A stretch of 64,000 nt of DNA from Bombyx mori (Eukaryota > Arthropoda > Insecta > Lepidoptera > Bombycidae): positions 1,861,501 through 1,925,500 of the forward strand of contig NC_085112.1 in assembly GCF_030269925.1 (NCBI RefSeq), read 5' to 3'. This document shows positions 52,489-64,000 of the stretch, piece by piece (position 1 is the first letter of the stretch; each line of letters begins with the position of its first letter). The position numbers and the translations under genes are program-made. The notes beneath the pieces are model-generated. The model was not told the DNA's origin. It was given only the letters and a program-made list of their open reading frames with translations, and ran no database searches.

Positions 52489-55400
52489 TTTATTGATAAT
52501 ACATCGATAGCAAGTACAAAATGTTCACAAGCTTCAAACAATAACTACCCGACCCGTGTAATGTGTACGCAGCGATCTAATGCGAAGCGAAGACGATTTA
52601 AAATTCCATCGGATCGCGTTTCTTTCTTTTTTGATACAAAAATTATTGTCGATAATTTTAATACGAATTGCGCTTAGCACTATCGATTTAAACGTAAACT
52701 TAAATCTAAAATTCTATTCTTTTATTAAAAATCGTAGAGCCGGAAACTTGGTTTCGTTAATATAAAAAATTCGATTCAAATATACATATTACTTTTACAA
52801 ATAAAAACATAATACAAAATGTATATTAAAAATAAAACAGCAATTGAAATCTACAAAGTTCAATGGAAAATAATTAGATCTCATAATTCGACCATAGAGT
52901 ACGGATGTTTACAGAAGTAATAGGATATTCATATTACTATGTAATCTCATATTTTATATTAAGAGTATGCATTTTGTCAGAAAATCAGCGATGAAATTAA
53001 CAAAACACTACGAAAGTTCCCAAGAGACGAAGATTTCAAATTATAGTCGCAATATTTATTGCACGGCTTAGAAGTTTGGTTTTTAAGTTTATTTAAGCGC
53101 TTTAGAATTTCATGAAATTATTTTTACATGAGACTCGTTTAAAATACCATAAATCAAGCATTGACAGGTTGACAGTTGAAAATACTGTATTTTCTTCATT
53201 ACTTTTAAAAACAATTTCATTCGTATATAAAAGAGAATAATTTCAAAGTTTCTATAATATATTAAAAAAATATTATAACTAAATTTAACATTCGCTTAGA
53301 AATATATTTAAAAAAATGAGTACAAAACTGAATAATTTTCGCACCTTTATGTATTAAATTAAAATATTAAGTACCATAACTAAGTACTATAGTTAAGACG
53401 TTTAATCGAATCAAAGTTTGAACTAAGATAATGGATGGAAGAGAATGGATGTCTTTGTTTCAATAAATCGTTGATATTATATAATATGCTTCATTATACA
53501 CCAAAATAATATTTTTTTAAAATATGCAAAATTACAAGACCAGTCTTATCGCTAAAAGTGAGCCAAAATCATAGATCGTCATGTACTTAATTAGAATCGC
53601 TTCTAAATTTCAAACTATGGAAAACCGAGAAAAAAACGCTACTAGCCATTTAGCTCATAACCAGAAACAGAACTAACAAACATTTGTATTTTTTCTTCTG
53701 AATCAAAACATTTTACAGATTCATGCTATAGTAATCTAAAATGTTGCGTTACTGTTATTTCTTGTCTTGTGTAAGTAACTCCACACGTATGTATATAAAC
53801 TGGAAGATTTTTACATATTATTAAATTGACATGTGTATTATCCCTAAGTGTTTTTCCTTCCCATTAATAATTGTTGTTAGATAAGCAAATTAAGTTTGCT
53901 TTTTGGTATCGTCAGACAGTCTTTAATTACTGTAAAAGTAATTAATTATATTAGTGTTATAACATCAAATTAAACATAATTTTGCATTAGTTGTTTCCGG
54001 TGTTGTAAAAATCATATTTTAGTACTTACAAAATTTCTGATGCAATTCATAATATAATATTGGGCTGTTTATTAGCGAAATTTTTTGAAAGCTCTAAGAA
54101 CATTAAGTGAAAATTGTTTTTCTTAATGCAGTATCATTCATTAGTAAGCGGCGAAAGAAATGTCACAGGTGTCCGCCTTTTTTTTTAAATGAGCATCAAA
54201 ATTGTCTATGATTTCATCTCGTTGTAAAACATCAATGTTCGTCGAATAAATATTTTGATATTTTTTTTTATTTTTTTTTTCCTTGCTCTCCCTTACCCAT
54301 TCCTAGCTTCGAAGCGTACTACTTACTACCTTAACGTGAACTAGGAATAAAGTTCAATTTGCCAAGTTTTGTAACAGGCTATCTAGTAGTACATGATACC
54401 TTCGTACATGTATTACGAAAAGTTCGTTGACCTGGCGCACCTCAGTTGTTACTGTTACATTGCGTGCTGCAATACAAAACATCTACAATAAAATGAGCAT
54501 TAACTTCGTTTCGTTGATAGTTCTTTTTATTCGAGAACAGTCCCACACACTTAGTGAATGTAATATTTGACAATTTAAATTTAATTAACCTCTAAATTTT
54601 CATTCGATTTTGTCCAATCGCACTTAGTACGAATTATTTTCCAGTTAATTTGTTTCCCTCTATATTGACAGACGAGCGGGCGATGTAGAACTTAACCGCA
54701 TCCGTCATTAACAATGTCAAACACTATTAACATGACTATGCCTGTTCACAGAAGGTGCTACTTCATTAAAAGGCATTGTTTTCGAACATTCAACTCATTC
54801 GACTACGCGTTCAGTTACATCTCTATTCGTATCAAAAAAAAAACCTTATCGAAAAGGGAACTTCTCAAAGACCCTGAGTCCGAGAGAGAGACTTTATTTC
54901 ATTAAACGACTTTTATAAAATCGAACAAGACACAGGTTATTGTTCCCTTCGTACCTACAAATATAGAAAGGCTTTTCGATTTTTTTTTATCGTTACAATA
55001 GCTTCCATTTCTAAGCTTCAATGTAAAGCGCGCATTGGACACGAAAAAAATCGGACTTTTTTTTCTTCATTGAAATATTTTTTTCAAATTCATGTGTACC
55101 ACTGCCACTGCAGCGCACAGACAACGTCCGACCAAAATCACAACGTGTGGACATTCTAGACTTATACGTGATTTTGTATCTTTCAATTCTCTTTGAATCC
55201 TTACACCGTTAAACCGGTGGTAATAAGGTTAGGCGCATCTCAATAAGAATTTCAAGTATGACTCAATTCCAAAATATCGAATAGTAATACTGAAGGCAAA
55301 CGCGAAATTATGAATGGAATGTTTTTTTTTTTTTAAATTAATGTTAAAGTATTTTTATTTTTAATATGAAGCGAACGAAGGGTATTTATTTATACATCGT

Positions 55401-55584
55401 GTCCGAAAAACTTTTTTTGTTTGTTACTAGCGAATATTAAATATAGGCTAAAGCGAAACGAAAGCTTAAAATTAAAAACACCGACTTCTGTAAACGCTAA
55501 ATGAAATCAAATATTTATAAAAATCAATTATTCATAGTTGACGTACAAAATGTTAAAAAAACGTATCGATTTTTAATTGCGCAG
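52489..55584 (-). other. probable long 3' UTR of the SDR gene
   Basis: This 3.1-kb stretch after the SDR stop codon is AT-rich and, unusually for this window, free of recognisable repeats. An AATAAA signal (TTTATT on the plus strand) is at 52489-52494. Small ORFs (52580-52765, 54714-54905) have no family features. Confidence 0.4.
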
Positions 55585-58500
55585 TCATAGTAAAAGTTCC
55601 TTGGGGAAGAGTTGCATCGAAGCATAGTCTTCTAAAACCTGAAAAATAAATGTATAATTTAAAAGATTGATTTAAAAAAAAAGAAGCTCAACCGAGATTT
55701 CGACAATCGAGGGTTGTAGAGAGTATTAAACGGTAAGCGGCGGCTTGGCTCTGCCTCTGGCATTGCTGACGTCCATGGGCGACGGTAACCACTTACCATC
55801 AGGAGGGCCGTATACTCATTTGCCTACAAGGGCAATAAAAAAAAAGGAGATCGACAAGAGTTCACGAGACACAGACGGATATTATAAAGTGAAGCTTCTT
55901 TAGGCGCGTTGAGGGTAAAATTTAACTCACGACAGATTCGTTACGGCTAGAGAGAAAAGATACAATTTAGGATGAGCGAGAGTGAGAAAATAGACAGAAC
56001 GTCTCGCGAACTACTCGACCGCGGAGTGAGGGAAAAGACAAAGAGAGCTAGGTCATTTCTCTTATACACGACATTCCATATTACAAGAGAAATTTGAATT
56101 ATGAATGTAAAATGAAAACCACAATACTAAATACCGCAAAAGAAGATGCACTTCTTTCACGTGCACCAATTTGCACGCACACTATTTTTTTATTGCGTCG
56201 AGGCGTGAGGTCCAAGTCTCAATTGTATTGAGAATTTGTAACGCCTGCCCTATCCTTCAGATCGGAGGGTAGGACTACAATACATCCTACCGTTATACCG
56301 AAAATGTTGGTGCAGTCCGCTAGTATAATACTTAGGGAACGCTGCTGCCCATTCTCTTTTTTTTGTTGCTTAGATGTGTGCTCACAGCCCAAGTGCTAAG
56401 TGGTTACTGGATAGACATCTACAACGTAAATGCGCCACACACCTTGAGATATAAGTTCTGAGGTCTCAGTTTAGTTACCACGGCTGCCCCGCTTTTAAAA
56501 CCGAAACGCATTACTGCAAGAAGCATCTTTGAGAAGAGACGGGGACTGTTATAGATGTTTTTTTTATTGCCCTTGTAAGCAGACGAGCATACAGCCCACC
56601 TGATGGTGAGTGGTTACCGTCGCCCATGGACTCCAGCAATGTCAGGGGCAGAGCCGAGCCGCTGCCTACCGCTAGATGTTTTTATTTATTTTTTTATTGC
56701 TTAGTTGGGTGGTCAAGCTCACAGCCCACTCGGTGTTAAGTGGTTACTGGAGCCCATATACATCTACAACGTAAATGCTGCCACCCACCTTGAGACATAA
56801 GTTCTAAGGTCTCAAGTTACACACGCTGTACACACAGTACCACACAGTACCCACATAGCCTCGTACTCACCTCTCTGAACAGTTCGGCGGTAGGTTTGGG
56901 CACGTCCAGTTGCATCAGCGCGCGCAGCTTGGTCCCGTCGAGACAGAGCTGCTTGTTGAGGAGCAGCTCCACGCCGGCGCTGGGCTCGAGCGGCGTGTGC
57001 TGGAGGGAGTACTTGCGGCAGATGTCCGCCCACGCGGTCAGGTGCTTGTCGTTGGCTTCCTCCGCCACAGACGCTATGTCGTTCTGAAGCAAATTTTAAT
57101 TTGGGTACCAATAACGACGAACCTTACTTTTTTTTTAATGCTTAGATGGGCGGACGAGCTCACAGCTCACCTGGTGTAAAGTGGTTACTGGAGCCCATAG
57201 ACATTTACAACGCAAATGCGCCACCCACCTTGAGATATGAGTTCTAAGGTCTCAGTATAGTTACAACGGCTGCCCCAACCTTCAAGCCGAAAAGCATTAC
57301 TGCTTCACGGCAGAATTACTTTGATGGTGCAGCAATATTTCGTCTTCTCGCATTAAAACAGTATAATCTCAAAACTTAATTATTTTACAGGAGAGTGTTT
57401 TAAAGGTTTAACGTGTGAAGATATTTTTAATATTCATCATCTTTGTAACAATTTTATTTTTATTTTTTATCAGTAATCTGTCTTTTACAGTAAGATAAAA
57501 TTATGTATTAATTTTGTTAATAGTAGTCAAAACATAGGTAAATAAAAAAATAAAAAAAACTGAAACTAAACTACGCTTTTTTGACAGTATTTATGAGAAA
57601 AATACTGGTGATACCAAATGATTCCTTCGATTACCTCAATTTCGAATATTTTTGGAAATTGTACACTTTTAATGCGAAAAGACGATTTGTTATAAGTCTT
57701 TTTTGGATAAACACTTCAATAGACTTTTTTTTAAGTTGGAGAGTTAAATTATCATGTGCAAGAAGCTAATGGTAAAAAGAATCCAAACATTTTGTGATTT
57801 TTGTTCTATTTTATAGTGGTACTTTACTCTTGATCTTTCACGCAGAAGTTTTGAACATTTTGAAGAAAAAGACAAGTATTAAATGATTATCTGTTTACAC
57901 CAATTAACATAGATATGGTGGTAGTACCTCTTGTCCGCACGGGTAGGTACTACCACCCTGCTTATTTCTGCCGTGAAGCACTTTACTGGTGGTAGGACCT
58001 CTTGTGAGTCCGCACGGCTAGGTACCACCACCCTGCCTATTTCCGCCGTGAAGCAGTAATGCGTTTCGGTGTGAAGGGTAGGGGTAGCCGTTGTAACTAT
58101 ACTGAGACCTTAGAACTTATATCTCAAGGTGGGTGGCGTATTTACGTTGTAGATGTCTATGGGCTCCAGTAACCACTTAACACCAGGTGGGCTGTGAGCT
58201 CGTTCACCCATATAAGCAATAAATAAAAAATCAAGATTTTTTACTGCTTAAATGGGTGGACGAGCTAACGGTTCGGTTGGTATTAAGTTGTTACCGGAGA
58301 TCATAGACATTTACAACGTAAATGCCACCACCTCGCATCATGAGCTGTTCTGTCTCAGATTTTACAGTGCAACGGCTGCCCCACCCTTCAAACCAAAACG
58401 CTTTACGGCTTCACCCCAGAAATAGGCAGGGTGGTGGTACCTACCTGTGCGGACTCATAAGACGTTCTACCACCAGTAACTACGCAAATTCTATTTTTGC

Positions 58501-61500
58501 CGGTTTGAGTTTTAATACCTGATGTTATTCTTTCACCGTCGAAGTTAATCGTGAACATTTGTTAAGTACGTATTTCATTAGTAAAAAAGTGTACCCACCT
58601 GCGGGATTCGAACACCACTAGATACGAATGCATCGGACGTCTCATCCTTTAGGCCACTTCAAAGATAAACTAAACTCGACCATAATAATTCTTAATATAA
58701 CAACATAAAAGTCCAGTTGAAATATAACAACAGAACCATTAGGTCGGATATTGGTAAGTGGGTCCTGGAGCCACTAGGTCAAAATTGAACAGCTTCCTTA
58801 ATTCGTTCTAATAGTAATAAAGCGATACCGGCACTACGAGCTGAGCGCTTTAAGTAGTTTTATTTTAGTATTATTGAAACTTATCAAATTATTGTAAGGT
58901 TTTTTAAATACTCAACAGTTATAAAGGGATACGAATTTTCATGCAAATAGACGTCGGCCCATTAGCTCAGTTGGTTAGAGCGTCGTGCTAATAACGCGAA
59001 GGTCGCGGGTTCGATCCCCTCATGGGCCACACATTATTTTTGTTTTTTTTTTTTTCATTTTTCTTTCATTGAATATTTGAATAGTGACATATACCGGTTC
59101 TGGGTTTTGACAAAAAATATTTTATAAACCTTTTTTTTTCACAAATACCTTGTTTGTTTTTTTCCCTCATACTTGAATAGCTTGTAAGCATTCGCTGTGC
59201 AATAGCGTACGATTTATATTCAATGACATTTCGTGCGGACTTTAAATGACGCGAGTTTCTCAATCTTGGCGCATTTAAAATAATCATATCTGTGTGTGAG
59301 TGTTCGTGTTTGTGTGTGTGTACTATGATAAAATTTTCAGCAAAACTTCAGTCTGTCTAGTGTCTGATTCTGAGAAATTCAATAGCGGTCCGCACAAAGC
59401 CATATCAAGATATGCCAACAAACTGGCCAGGTTTCACTAGTGTACTATCAAGCACACCAAGTCATATCTTTAGGGCTAGCCGCCTAATAAAGTAGAGCAA
59501 TTTTCGCCTATTTGTACTAGTTAATTTATTAAATATTACCTACCAGTAAGAAGAGGTCACGTGAAGTTGAATAAAAATGAACAAAATTTGTGTTAAAATA
59601 TTTGTGTATTATTAATATCATTAATGCCTTCGTAGACCTGCTCATCACCCTAGCTGAGCACACTGACAGTACAATGACACTGTTCAGCTGCTGTTAACAG
59701 TACCGTTTATATGAATTGGATAATGTACAGCTGTAGATTGATTTGTATCAGATATATACACCAATAGATACCAATGGACGTGTTTCAAATTTTTTTTCTC
59801 AAATTTTGTGATAGTCTTATTGAAGTGTGACATGTTTAAGCAAGATAAAACAAATATCTTTCTCACCTTAGCCAAAGTAGAAATAGCGGTTCCATAGTAA
59901 TCATGATTGATTTTGAATATATCAGAGACGAGCTCGGCCAATGTACCCTGAGTGCTGTTCCCTTCGTCAACCAAGTTATAGATCTGCTTGTTGGCCTGAG
60001 GACTGGTCCCGAGAGTCCAGATGGCACGACAGACGTCGCGGACATGTACCGTGTTCATTTTCAGATCGCCAGTCCAAAGGAGTTTCATTGTTTCGCCTAA
60101 ATGCTTGTAAATTCCACCGTAGAGGAGACGGGGTGCTGTTGGGAATTATTCTGATTGAATTAACAGATATTATAATATTGTCTTTGTGAAGTGTATTATG
60201 TCCTGTATCTTTATATCATTCGTGGGAGTGACACAGGCTATATAATACTTTCGGAATACTTTTACTGGTGGTAGGACCTGTTGTGAGTCCGCGCGGGTAG
60301 GTACCACCACCCCACCAATTTCTGCCGTGAAGCAGTAATGCGTTTCGGTTTGAAGGGTGGGGCAGCCGCTGTAATTATACTTGAGACTTTAGAACTTATA
60401 TCTCAAGGTGGGTGGCGCATTTACGTCATAGATGTCTATGGGCTCCAGTAACCACTTAACAACAGGTGGGCTGTGAGCTCGTCCACTTATCTAAGCATTA
60501 AAAAATAAAAATCTAATAATTTACTTTATTGGTAGTTACTCGTTAGTAGTGGCATAGTACCGCCAATATCTCATGAAGCAAGTACCGACTTAGCGGTCTC
60601 GGTTTATTTGCTAATGTCTGTTGGCAATGTTGATGTCATTCAACATTAAGTTGGCCATACAAGTTACATGGTGGGCTTTTTTTTTTTCTCCCTACCTAAG
60701 CTGAGAGCCTTGAGAGGCTATTTCAGTGTAACCCTAACGTTTGTAGGTGAGCTCACGGGGCTCAAACCTGATGACAGGTGGGCAAATATCTCCACTGCCC
60801 ATGTATTGTGGCTAGTAAAGACTATTTTGATAATCACACTAAAAACTGTTATTTAGAATAAAGGTGGATAGCCTTTACTCAAACAAACGTTCCCACAATC
60901 AACAATAGATACTTTAGAATGACATTATTTATATATTTTCCCACGAGCAGCCAATATCTATTTGGTTATTTATGACAAAAATAGCGGATGTTTAAGATTA
61001 CAGCTAACTCCGGTTGGTGAAAACGATATCAAAATTATCTGTGTGTCGTTGACTGCCACAGAAGGGTTCTCTGAATATCATACCAGCATGTTTTAGTCAC
61101 CAGCTGGTATTTACATATGGTAATGTAGACTCACATGGAGAGTTTTCGTCCTCCTAACTATTTCTTATTTTTATTGCTTAGATGGGTGGACGAGCCCACC
61201 TGGTGTTAAGTGGTTACTGGAGCCCATAGACATGCATAGCGTAAATGCGCCACCCACCTTGAGATATAAGTTCTAAGGTCTCAAGTATAGTTACAACCGC
61301 TGCCCCAACCTTCAAACCGAAACACATTATTGCTTCACGGCAGAAATAGGCAGGGTGGTGGTACCTACCTGCGCGGATTCACAAGAGGTCCTACCACCGG
61401 TAAAAAGAAGTCTCTGTCAAGTTTCTGTCAAGAAGTCGTCACAATTTTGACTTCAGGTTATCAGGAGCGTGACTGCACTCAAGTTATGAAGCCCATGTTC

Positions 61501-62537
61501 TCTTACTATAGTTTAGCTATAAGCTTCATTGGCAGAAATTTAAAACAAAGAAAGCAATTTGATATTTGAGCCAAGTCAATTTTGGGCAGAATTAATATTA
61601 TAGTGTTAATCTAAATAGTCATATTATGCTCACTCAAACTTCTTCTGTCTCCGATTCCGTACACAATAGCGGGCCTTATGATGGTGTAGTTCAGGTCCTC
61701 CATGTTTTTCAGCTCTTGTTCCACTTTGCTCTTCATCCGACCTTCGATCGTCCAAGGGTCAATTGAGCAATCTTCCTTTTGGGGCTGTAATATGGAGTTT
61801 GATTTGATAACGGATTTGTCACATTGAATTAGGATCTAGATTGAATTTCATGATCGGTATCTGTCAGTAGTTTTACATGTCCTTCTTCGAAAGAAAGTTA
61901 AACGAAATTGACCTCTTCGGCTATTGCCTTTGAATGCAATATGGTGTTAAGCTTTTGGTACTGACTTCTACCTCCGTGTTGATGATTCGTCACGTTTTAA
62001 AGTGCGCTTACAATATTACAGTGAAATTATTTAATTTTCAACAACATATTTTTTTAGTTGTTATCTATACTAATATATAAATTTACAGTGGTTTTTACGG
62101 ATGTTCCGTTATAACTACTGAACCATGCATCCGATTGACTTGAAACTTGGTATCCATGCAGAAAATACATGTAATTAATGGATAGGCTAATATTTATATG
62201 AGTGTTGGACTCCCTACACCAGTTGCGGGGGCGTTAATGATGAGAATCTTTATGGGGGTGAGAAATAATAATGTTAATTTTAAAGGCCCAGGAAAGCGGG
62301 CGGGCACAGCTAGTTTAATATAAATTACCTTATCATTGCTGCACATCTGTCCACTTGAGATCTCTACCAGTCTTGGTACCTTCATCCTGGCGCAGTGCTT
62401 GGCCACGTTCAGGCTGAGGGTGACGATTCCTTCCGCATAAACCGCCTCGGTCTGACCTCCGCGAGTTTCGCTCGCACAATTCACTACCAGCCCCCATGGC
62501 GCGTCGTCTCCTGGATCTAACGCTGATGCGCAAGAAG
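55585..62537 (-). CDS. extended short-chain dehydrogenase (NAD-dependent epimerase-like), 3' five exons
   Basis: Minus-strand exons: 62329-62537, 61634-61784, 59867-60135, 56871-57083, 55585-55638 (TGA 55585-55587). They join in phase; 896 nt, about 298 residues. The 5' part, with the expected GxxGxxG nucleotide-binding loop, lies outside the window. Exon one here has VVNCASETRGGQT and RLVEISSGQM, matching the SDR beta-4/beta-5 region (NxA, active-site Ser). The second has NYTIIRPAIVYGIGDR, typical of extended SDRs (RP..VYG). The third has WTGDLKMNTVHVRDVCRAIW and QIYNLVDEGNSTQGT; the fourth holds HTPLEPSAGVELLLNKQLCL. I recall similar proteins of unknown substrate across animals and fungi. 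The catalytic YxxxK is not seen in the usual form (the junction reads SNDK then PQKEDC), so enzymatic activity is uncertain. The first exon's acceptor could instead be at 62517. Confidence 0.8.
55725..55845 (+). repeat. 110-bp SINE-like retroposon, sense copy in SDR intron
   Basis: GCGGCTTGGCTCTGCCTCTG, GGGCGACGGTAACCACTTAC and an A-run. Confidence 0.65.
55886..56055. repeat. MITE-like repeat, copy 2
   Basis: Begins AAGCTTCTTTAGGCGCGTTG; the reverse complement of 46300-46465 with small changes. Confidence 0.55.
56357..56520 (-). repeat. Bm1 SINE fragment, minus strand
   Basis: T-run through CCGAAACGCATTACTG, with internal loss near 56385-56410. Confidence 0.75.
56561..56672 (-). mobile_element. 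110-bp SINE-like retroposon with target duplication
   Basis: Clean copy flanked by TAGATGTT(T) at 56552-56560 and 56673-56681. This fixes the unit at about 112 bp with a poly(A) end and shows it moves by retroposition. Confidence 0.75.
56690..56818 (-). repeat. Bm1 SINE fragment, minus strand
   Basis: T-run through TTCTAAGGTCTCAAGTTAC; 5'-truncated; ends 52 nt from an SDR exon. Confidence 0.8.
57128..57316 (-). repeat. Bm1 SINE fragment, minus strand
   Basis: T-run through TGCTTCACGGCAGAA, in the SDR intron just upstream of the exon at 56871-57083. Confidence 0.8.
57913..58228 (+). repeat. Bm1 SINE, plus strand, with a duplicated 5' part
   Basis: A partial copy (57913-57980) breaks off at GTGAAGCA and is followed directly by a fuller one (57981-58228) with an A-rich end. 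Confidence 0.8.
58237..58660 (-). repeat. Bm1 SINE, nearly full length, minus strand
   Basis: T-run to the tRNA-like head (CACCTGCGGGATTCGAACAC). It lies tail to tail with 57981-58228, eight bases apart. Confidence 0.85.
58956..59029 (+). tRNA. tRNA-Ile (anticodon AAU)
   Basis: A full cloverleaf of 74 nt: acceptor GGCCCAT/ATGGGCC, D-arm GCTC/GAGC, anticodon stem TCGTG/CGCGA around CTAATAA (anticodon AAT), variable AGGTC, T-loop TTCGATC and discriminator A. A T-run follows (59038-59055), as for RNA polymerase III. The T-stem GCGGG/CCCTC has one C-T mismatch (T at about 59020), so it may be a variant or a slightly decayed gene. It sits in an SDR intron on the opposite strand. Confidence 0.88.
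60260..60510 (+). repeat. Bm1 SINE body, plus strand
   Basis: TTTACTGGTGGTAGGACC through CTAAGCATTAAAAAAT. Confidence 0.88.
60680..60860 (+). repeat. dispersed repeat (GCTCACGGGGCTCAAACC family)
   Basis: The segment around 60750-60780 also occurs at 1212-1240. Confidence 0.45.
61167..61403 (-). repeat. Bm1 SINE body, minus strand
   Basis: TTTTTATTGCTTAGATGG through CCTACCACCGGT in an SDR intron. Confidence 0.88.
62060..62320 (+). repeat. dispersed lepidopteran repeat beside an SDR exon
   Basis: TATACTAATATATAAATTTA at the left and GCGGGCGGGCACAGCTAGTT at the right; ends 9 nt from the SDR exon donor at 62329. Confidence 0.55.
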
Positions 62538-62592
62538 CTGAAGAGGAAACCATGACCAAACTTGTAATGACACGAGTAAGTGAATTTTCTTT

Positions 62593-63022
62593 TACTAGTG
62601 GTCCCGCAATAGTCGAAATTCGACTATAATATATTGAAATTGTAAGTTTGTACACTATTATGATTCTATTTTCAGACTATTATACTTTTAAAATCACAAA
62701 TTTCGCCAAGACTACACTATAGAAATATATTAATAAAGACAAACAATATATAATCTATTCTCAATTTGACCACAACAGACGTCAAGAACAAAAGTTTGAC
62801 AATAAACAAATAGTATGCATGCGTGTGTGCGTCAAATACATGATAGTGTGTGTAATGTTTTTTTATTGATTTAATGTACTTTTAGGCATAATTTTAAAAA
62901 ATATTATTCTGCACTCCTTCTCTGTATTCTCTATAAGTGTGAGAAATTTCATACTCCTCCGTCCGCGCAATTTTCGTAAAAAGGGATACAAAGTTTTTCC
63001 TTCACGTATTAATATATAGATT
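62593..63022 (+). repeat. dispersed repeat (ACTAGTGGTCCC family), uninterrupted
   Basis: Runs from ACTAGTGGTCCCGCAATAGT to TATTAATATATAG. It is the intact relative of 38533-39112. Confidence 0.65.
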
Positions 63023-63056
63023 ATGGCCAGATAAAATTGTATTTAACATTGTATAA

Positions 63057-63323
63057 CGGCCGTCTGGTGTAGTGGTAAGTGACATGGTCACTACGCAAGG
63101 GGGTCGCGGGTTCGAATCCCGCCAAGGGAAGATATTTGTATGATAAATATAAAATGTCTTTTCCAGGGTTATGGATGTATATTAAATATATGTATGTGTA
63201 TAATAAAAATCTTACATTTATTTTCGTTATCTGGTACCTGTAACACAAGTTATTTACTAACTTAGCACGGGACCAGTTAACGTGGCGTGATTGTTAGTAA
63301 ATATTTATTATTATTATTAAATT
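63057..63323 (+). repeat. tRNA-derived SINE (non-Bm1), full length
   Basis: Head GGCCGTCTGGTGTAGTGG (box A) and GGTTCGAATCCCGCC (box B), a body with GGTTATGGATGTATATTAAA, and a terminal (TTA)n run. Confidence 0.75.
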
Positions 63324-63560
63324 AGTACCTACGTGCGAAAAGTTAGAAAACATCTGACAAAATCATACATACTGCATTTTGGTTCTAATGTCGATACGTC
63401 TTTGAATATAAACTAAATAAAGCCTTGAAATGAAAATAGCTGCGTCGAAACAAATAAAATATTTACGAGTGCATTGTCATTTGTGTTTCAAATCAAAAAG
63501 ATTGCGCTTATAGAGGTCGCGGACACAATCGAATTGTGATTACCGTTCGGTGGAACTATA

Positions 63561-63722
63561 TTTTTTTTATTGCTTCGATGGGTGGACGAGCTCACAGCCC
63601 ACCTGGTGTTAAGTGGTTACTGGAGCCCATAGACATCTACAACGTAAGTGCGCCACCCACCTTGAGATATAAGTTCTAAGGTCTCAGTATAGTTTAGTTA
63701 CAACGGCTCAGTATAGTTACAG
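63561..63722 (-). repeat. Bm1 SINE fragment, minus strand
   Basis: T-run through CTCAGTATAGTT, with a short local duplication of TTAGTTACAACGGCTCAGTA at the end. Confidence 0.8.
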
Positions 63723-64000
63723 CGATTCGCATTGAATCCCTTATGTAAATAGGAGCTTTGTATTTGTCCTAGCCATTGTTGATATGTTTAACAACAGTTC
63801 ACGCTTATTTCTTGCTGTTATCTCGTAGGGTGACGTCAGCGCAATATTTATTCAACTTGCAGATTGGTTTCACGAGTTTTAGCCCTCATTCGCACGGCGT
63901 TTTAAAAACTTTGCGTCAAAACTCGACGTTGGCGCTTTTATAACGTTCTCGATGTGACGTAATCTTTAACGCCCAACGCTTAGCGCTCAACATGCAAAAA
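63723..64000. other. intron or flank of the SDR gene, nothing identified
   Basis: No exon with splice signals or repeat seen to the end of the window. Confidence 0.4.

Noticed and set aside
63057..63130. Possible functional tRNA gene
   Set aside because: It has A and B boxes but poor acceptor pairing and continues into a SINE body with a TTA tail; called a SINE head.

Overview
The window is nuclear DNA of a lepidopteran, almost certainly a silkmoth (Bombyx mori or a close relative). About twenty copies or fragments of the tRNA-derived SINE Bm1 are readable by eye. The genes have insect-type introns, and the intergenic DNA is AT-rich and packed with nested transposable elements. No bacterial, viral or CRISPR feature is present.

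Four protein genes and one tRNA gene are supported. (1) FKBP59, minus strand, 8.7-25.8 kb: seven coding exons in phase give 473 residues (two FKBP-type isomerase domains, TPRs, a C-terminal tail). (2) A small intronless membrane-anchored protein resembling the N-terminus of glucosidase II beta, minus strand, 34.0-34.6 kb. (3) A BTB/BACK protein of BTBD17 type, plus strand, 35.3-50.0 kb: fifteen coding exons in phase give 536 residues. (4) The 3' five exons of an extended short-chain dehydrogenase/epimerase gene, minus strand, 55.6-62.5 kb; its 5' exons lie beyond the window. A tRNA-Ile(AAU) gene sits inside an intron of gene 4, on the opposite strand. Genes 2 and 3 are divergent; genes 3 and 4 are convergent with about 5.5 kb between their stop codons.

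Mobile elements shape the rest. A 10.36-kb BEL/Pao LTR retrotransposon with an open 1767-residue Gag-Pol frame, near-identical LTRs and a tRNA-Phe primer site has inserted into FKBP59 intron 4, 22 nt from a 3' splice site. It carries a 1.9-kb DNA element with 665-bp inverted repeats and spliced exons of an unknown protein. Two nearly identical 5'-truncated Jockey-superfamily LINE copies lie in inverted orientation on either side of FKBP59. Several MITEs, SINEs and LINE tails lie within tens of bases of splice sites.

The most unusual structure is at 46.64-47.80 kb in the BTB gene. The end of exon 13 together with its 5' splice site has expanded into a minisatellite of 41-bp units, so the CAG|GTACGT donor is repeated 29 times in one intron. 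Only the first donor keeps the normal reading frame. The second would give an alternative C-terminus, and the later ones run into an in-frame TAG.

All exon boundaries were read by eye from splice consensus, phase and protein-family similarity; none was checked against transcripts or databases.
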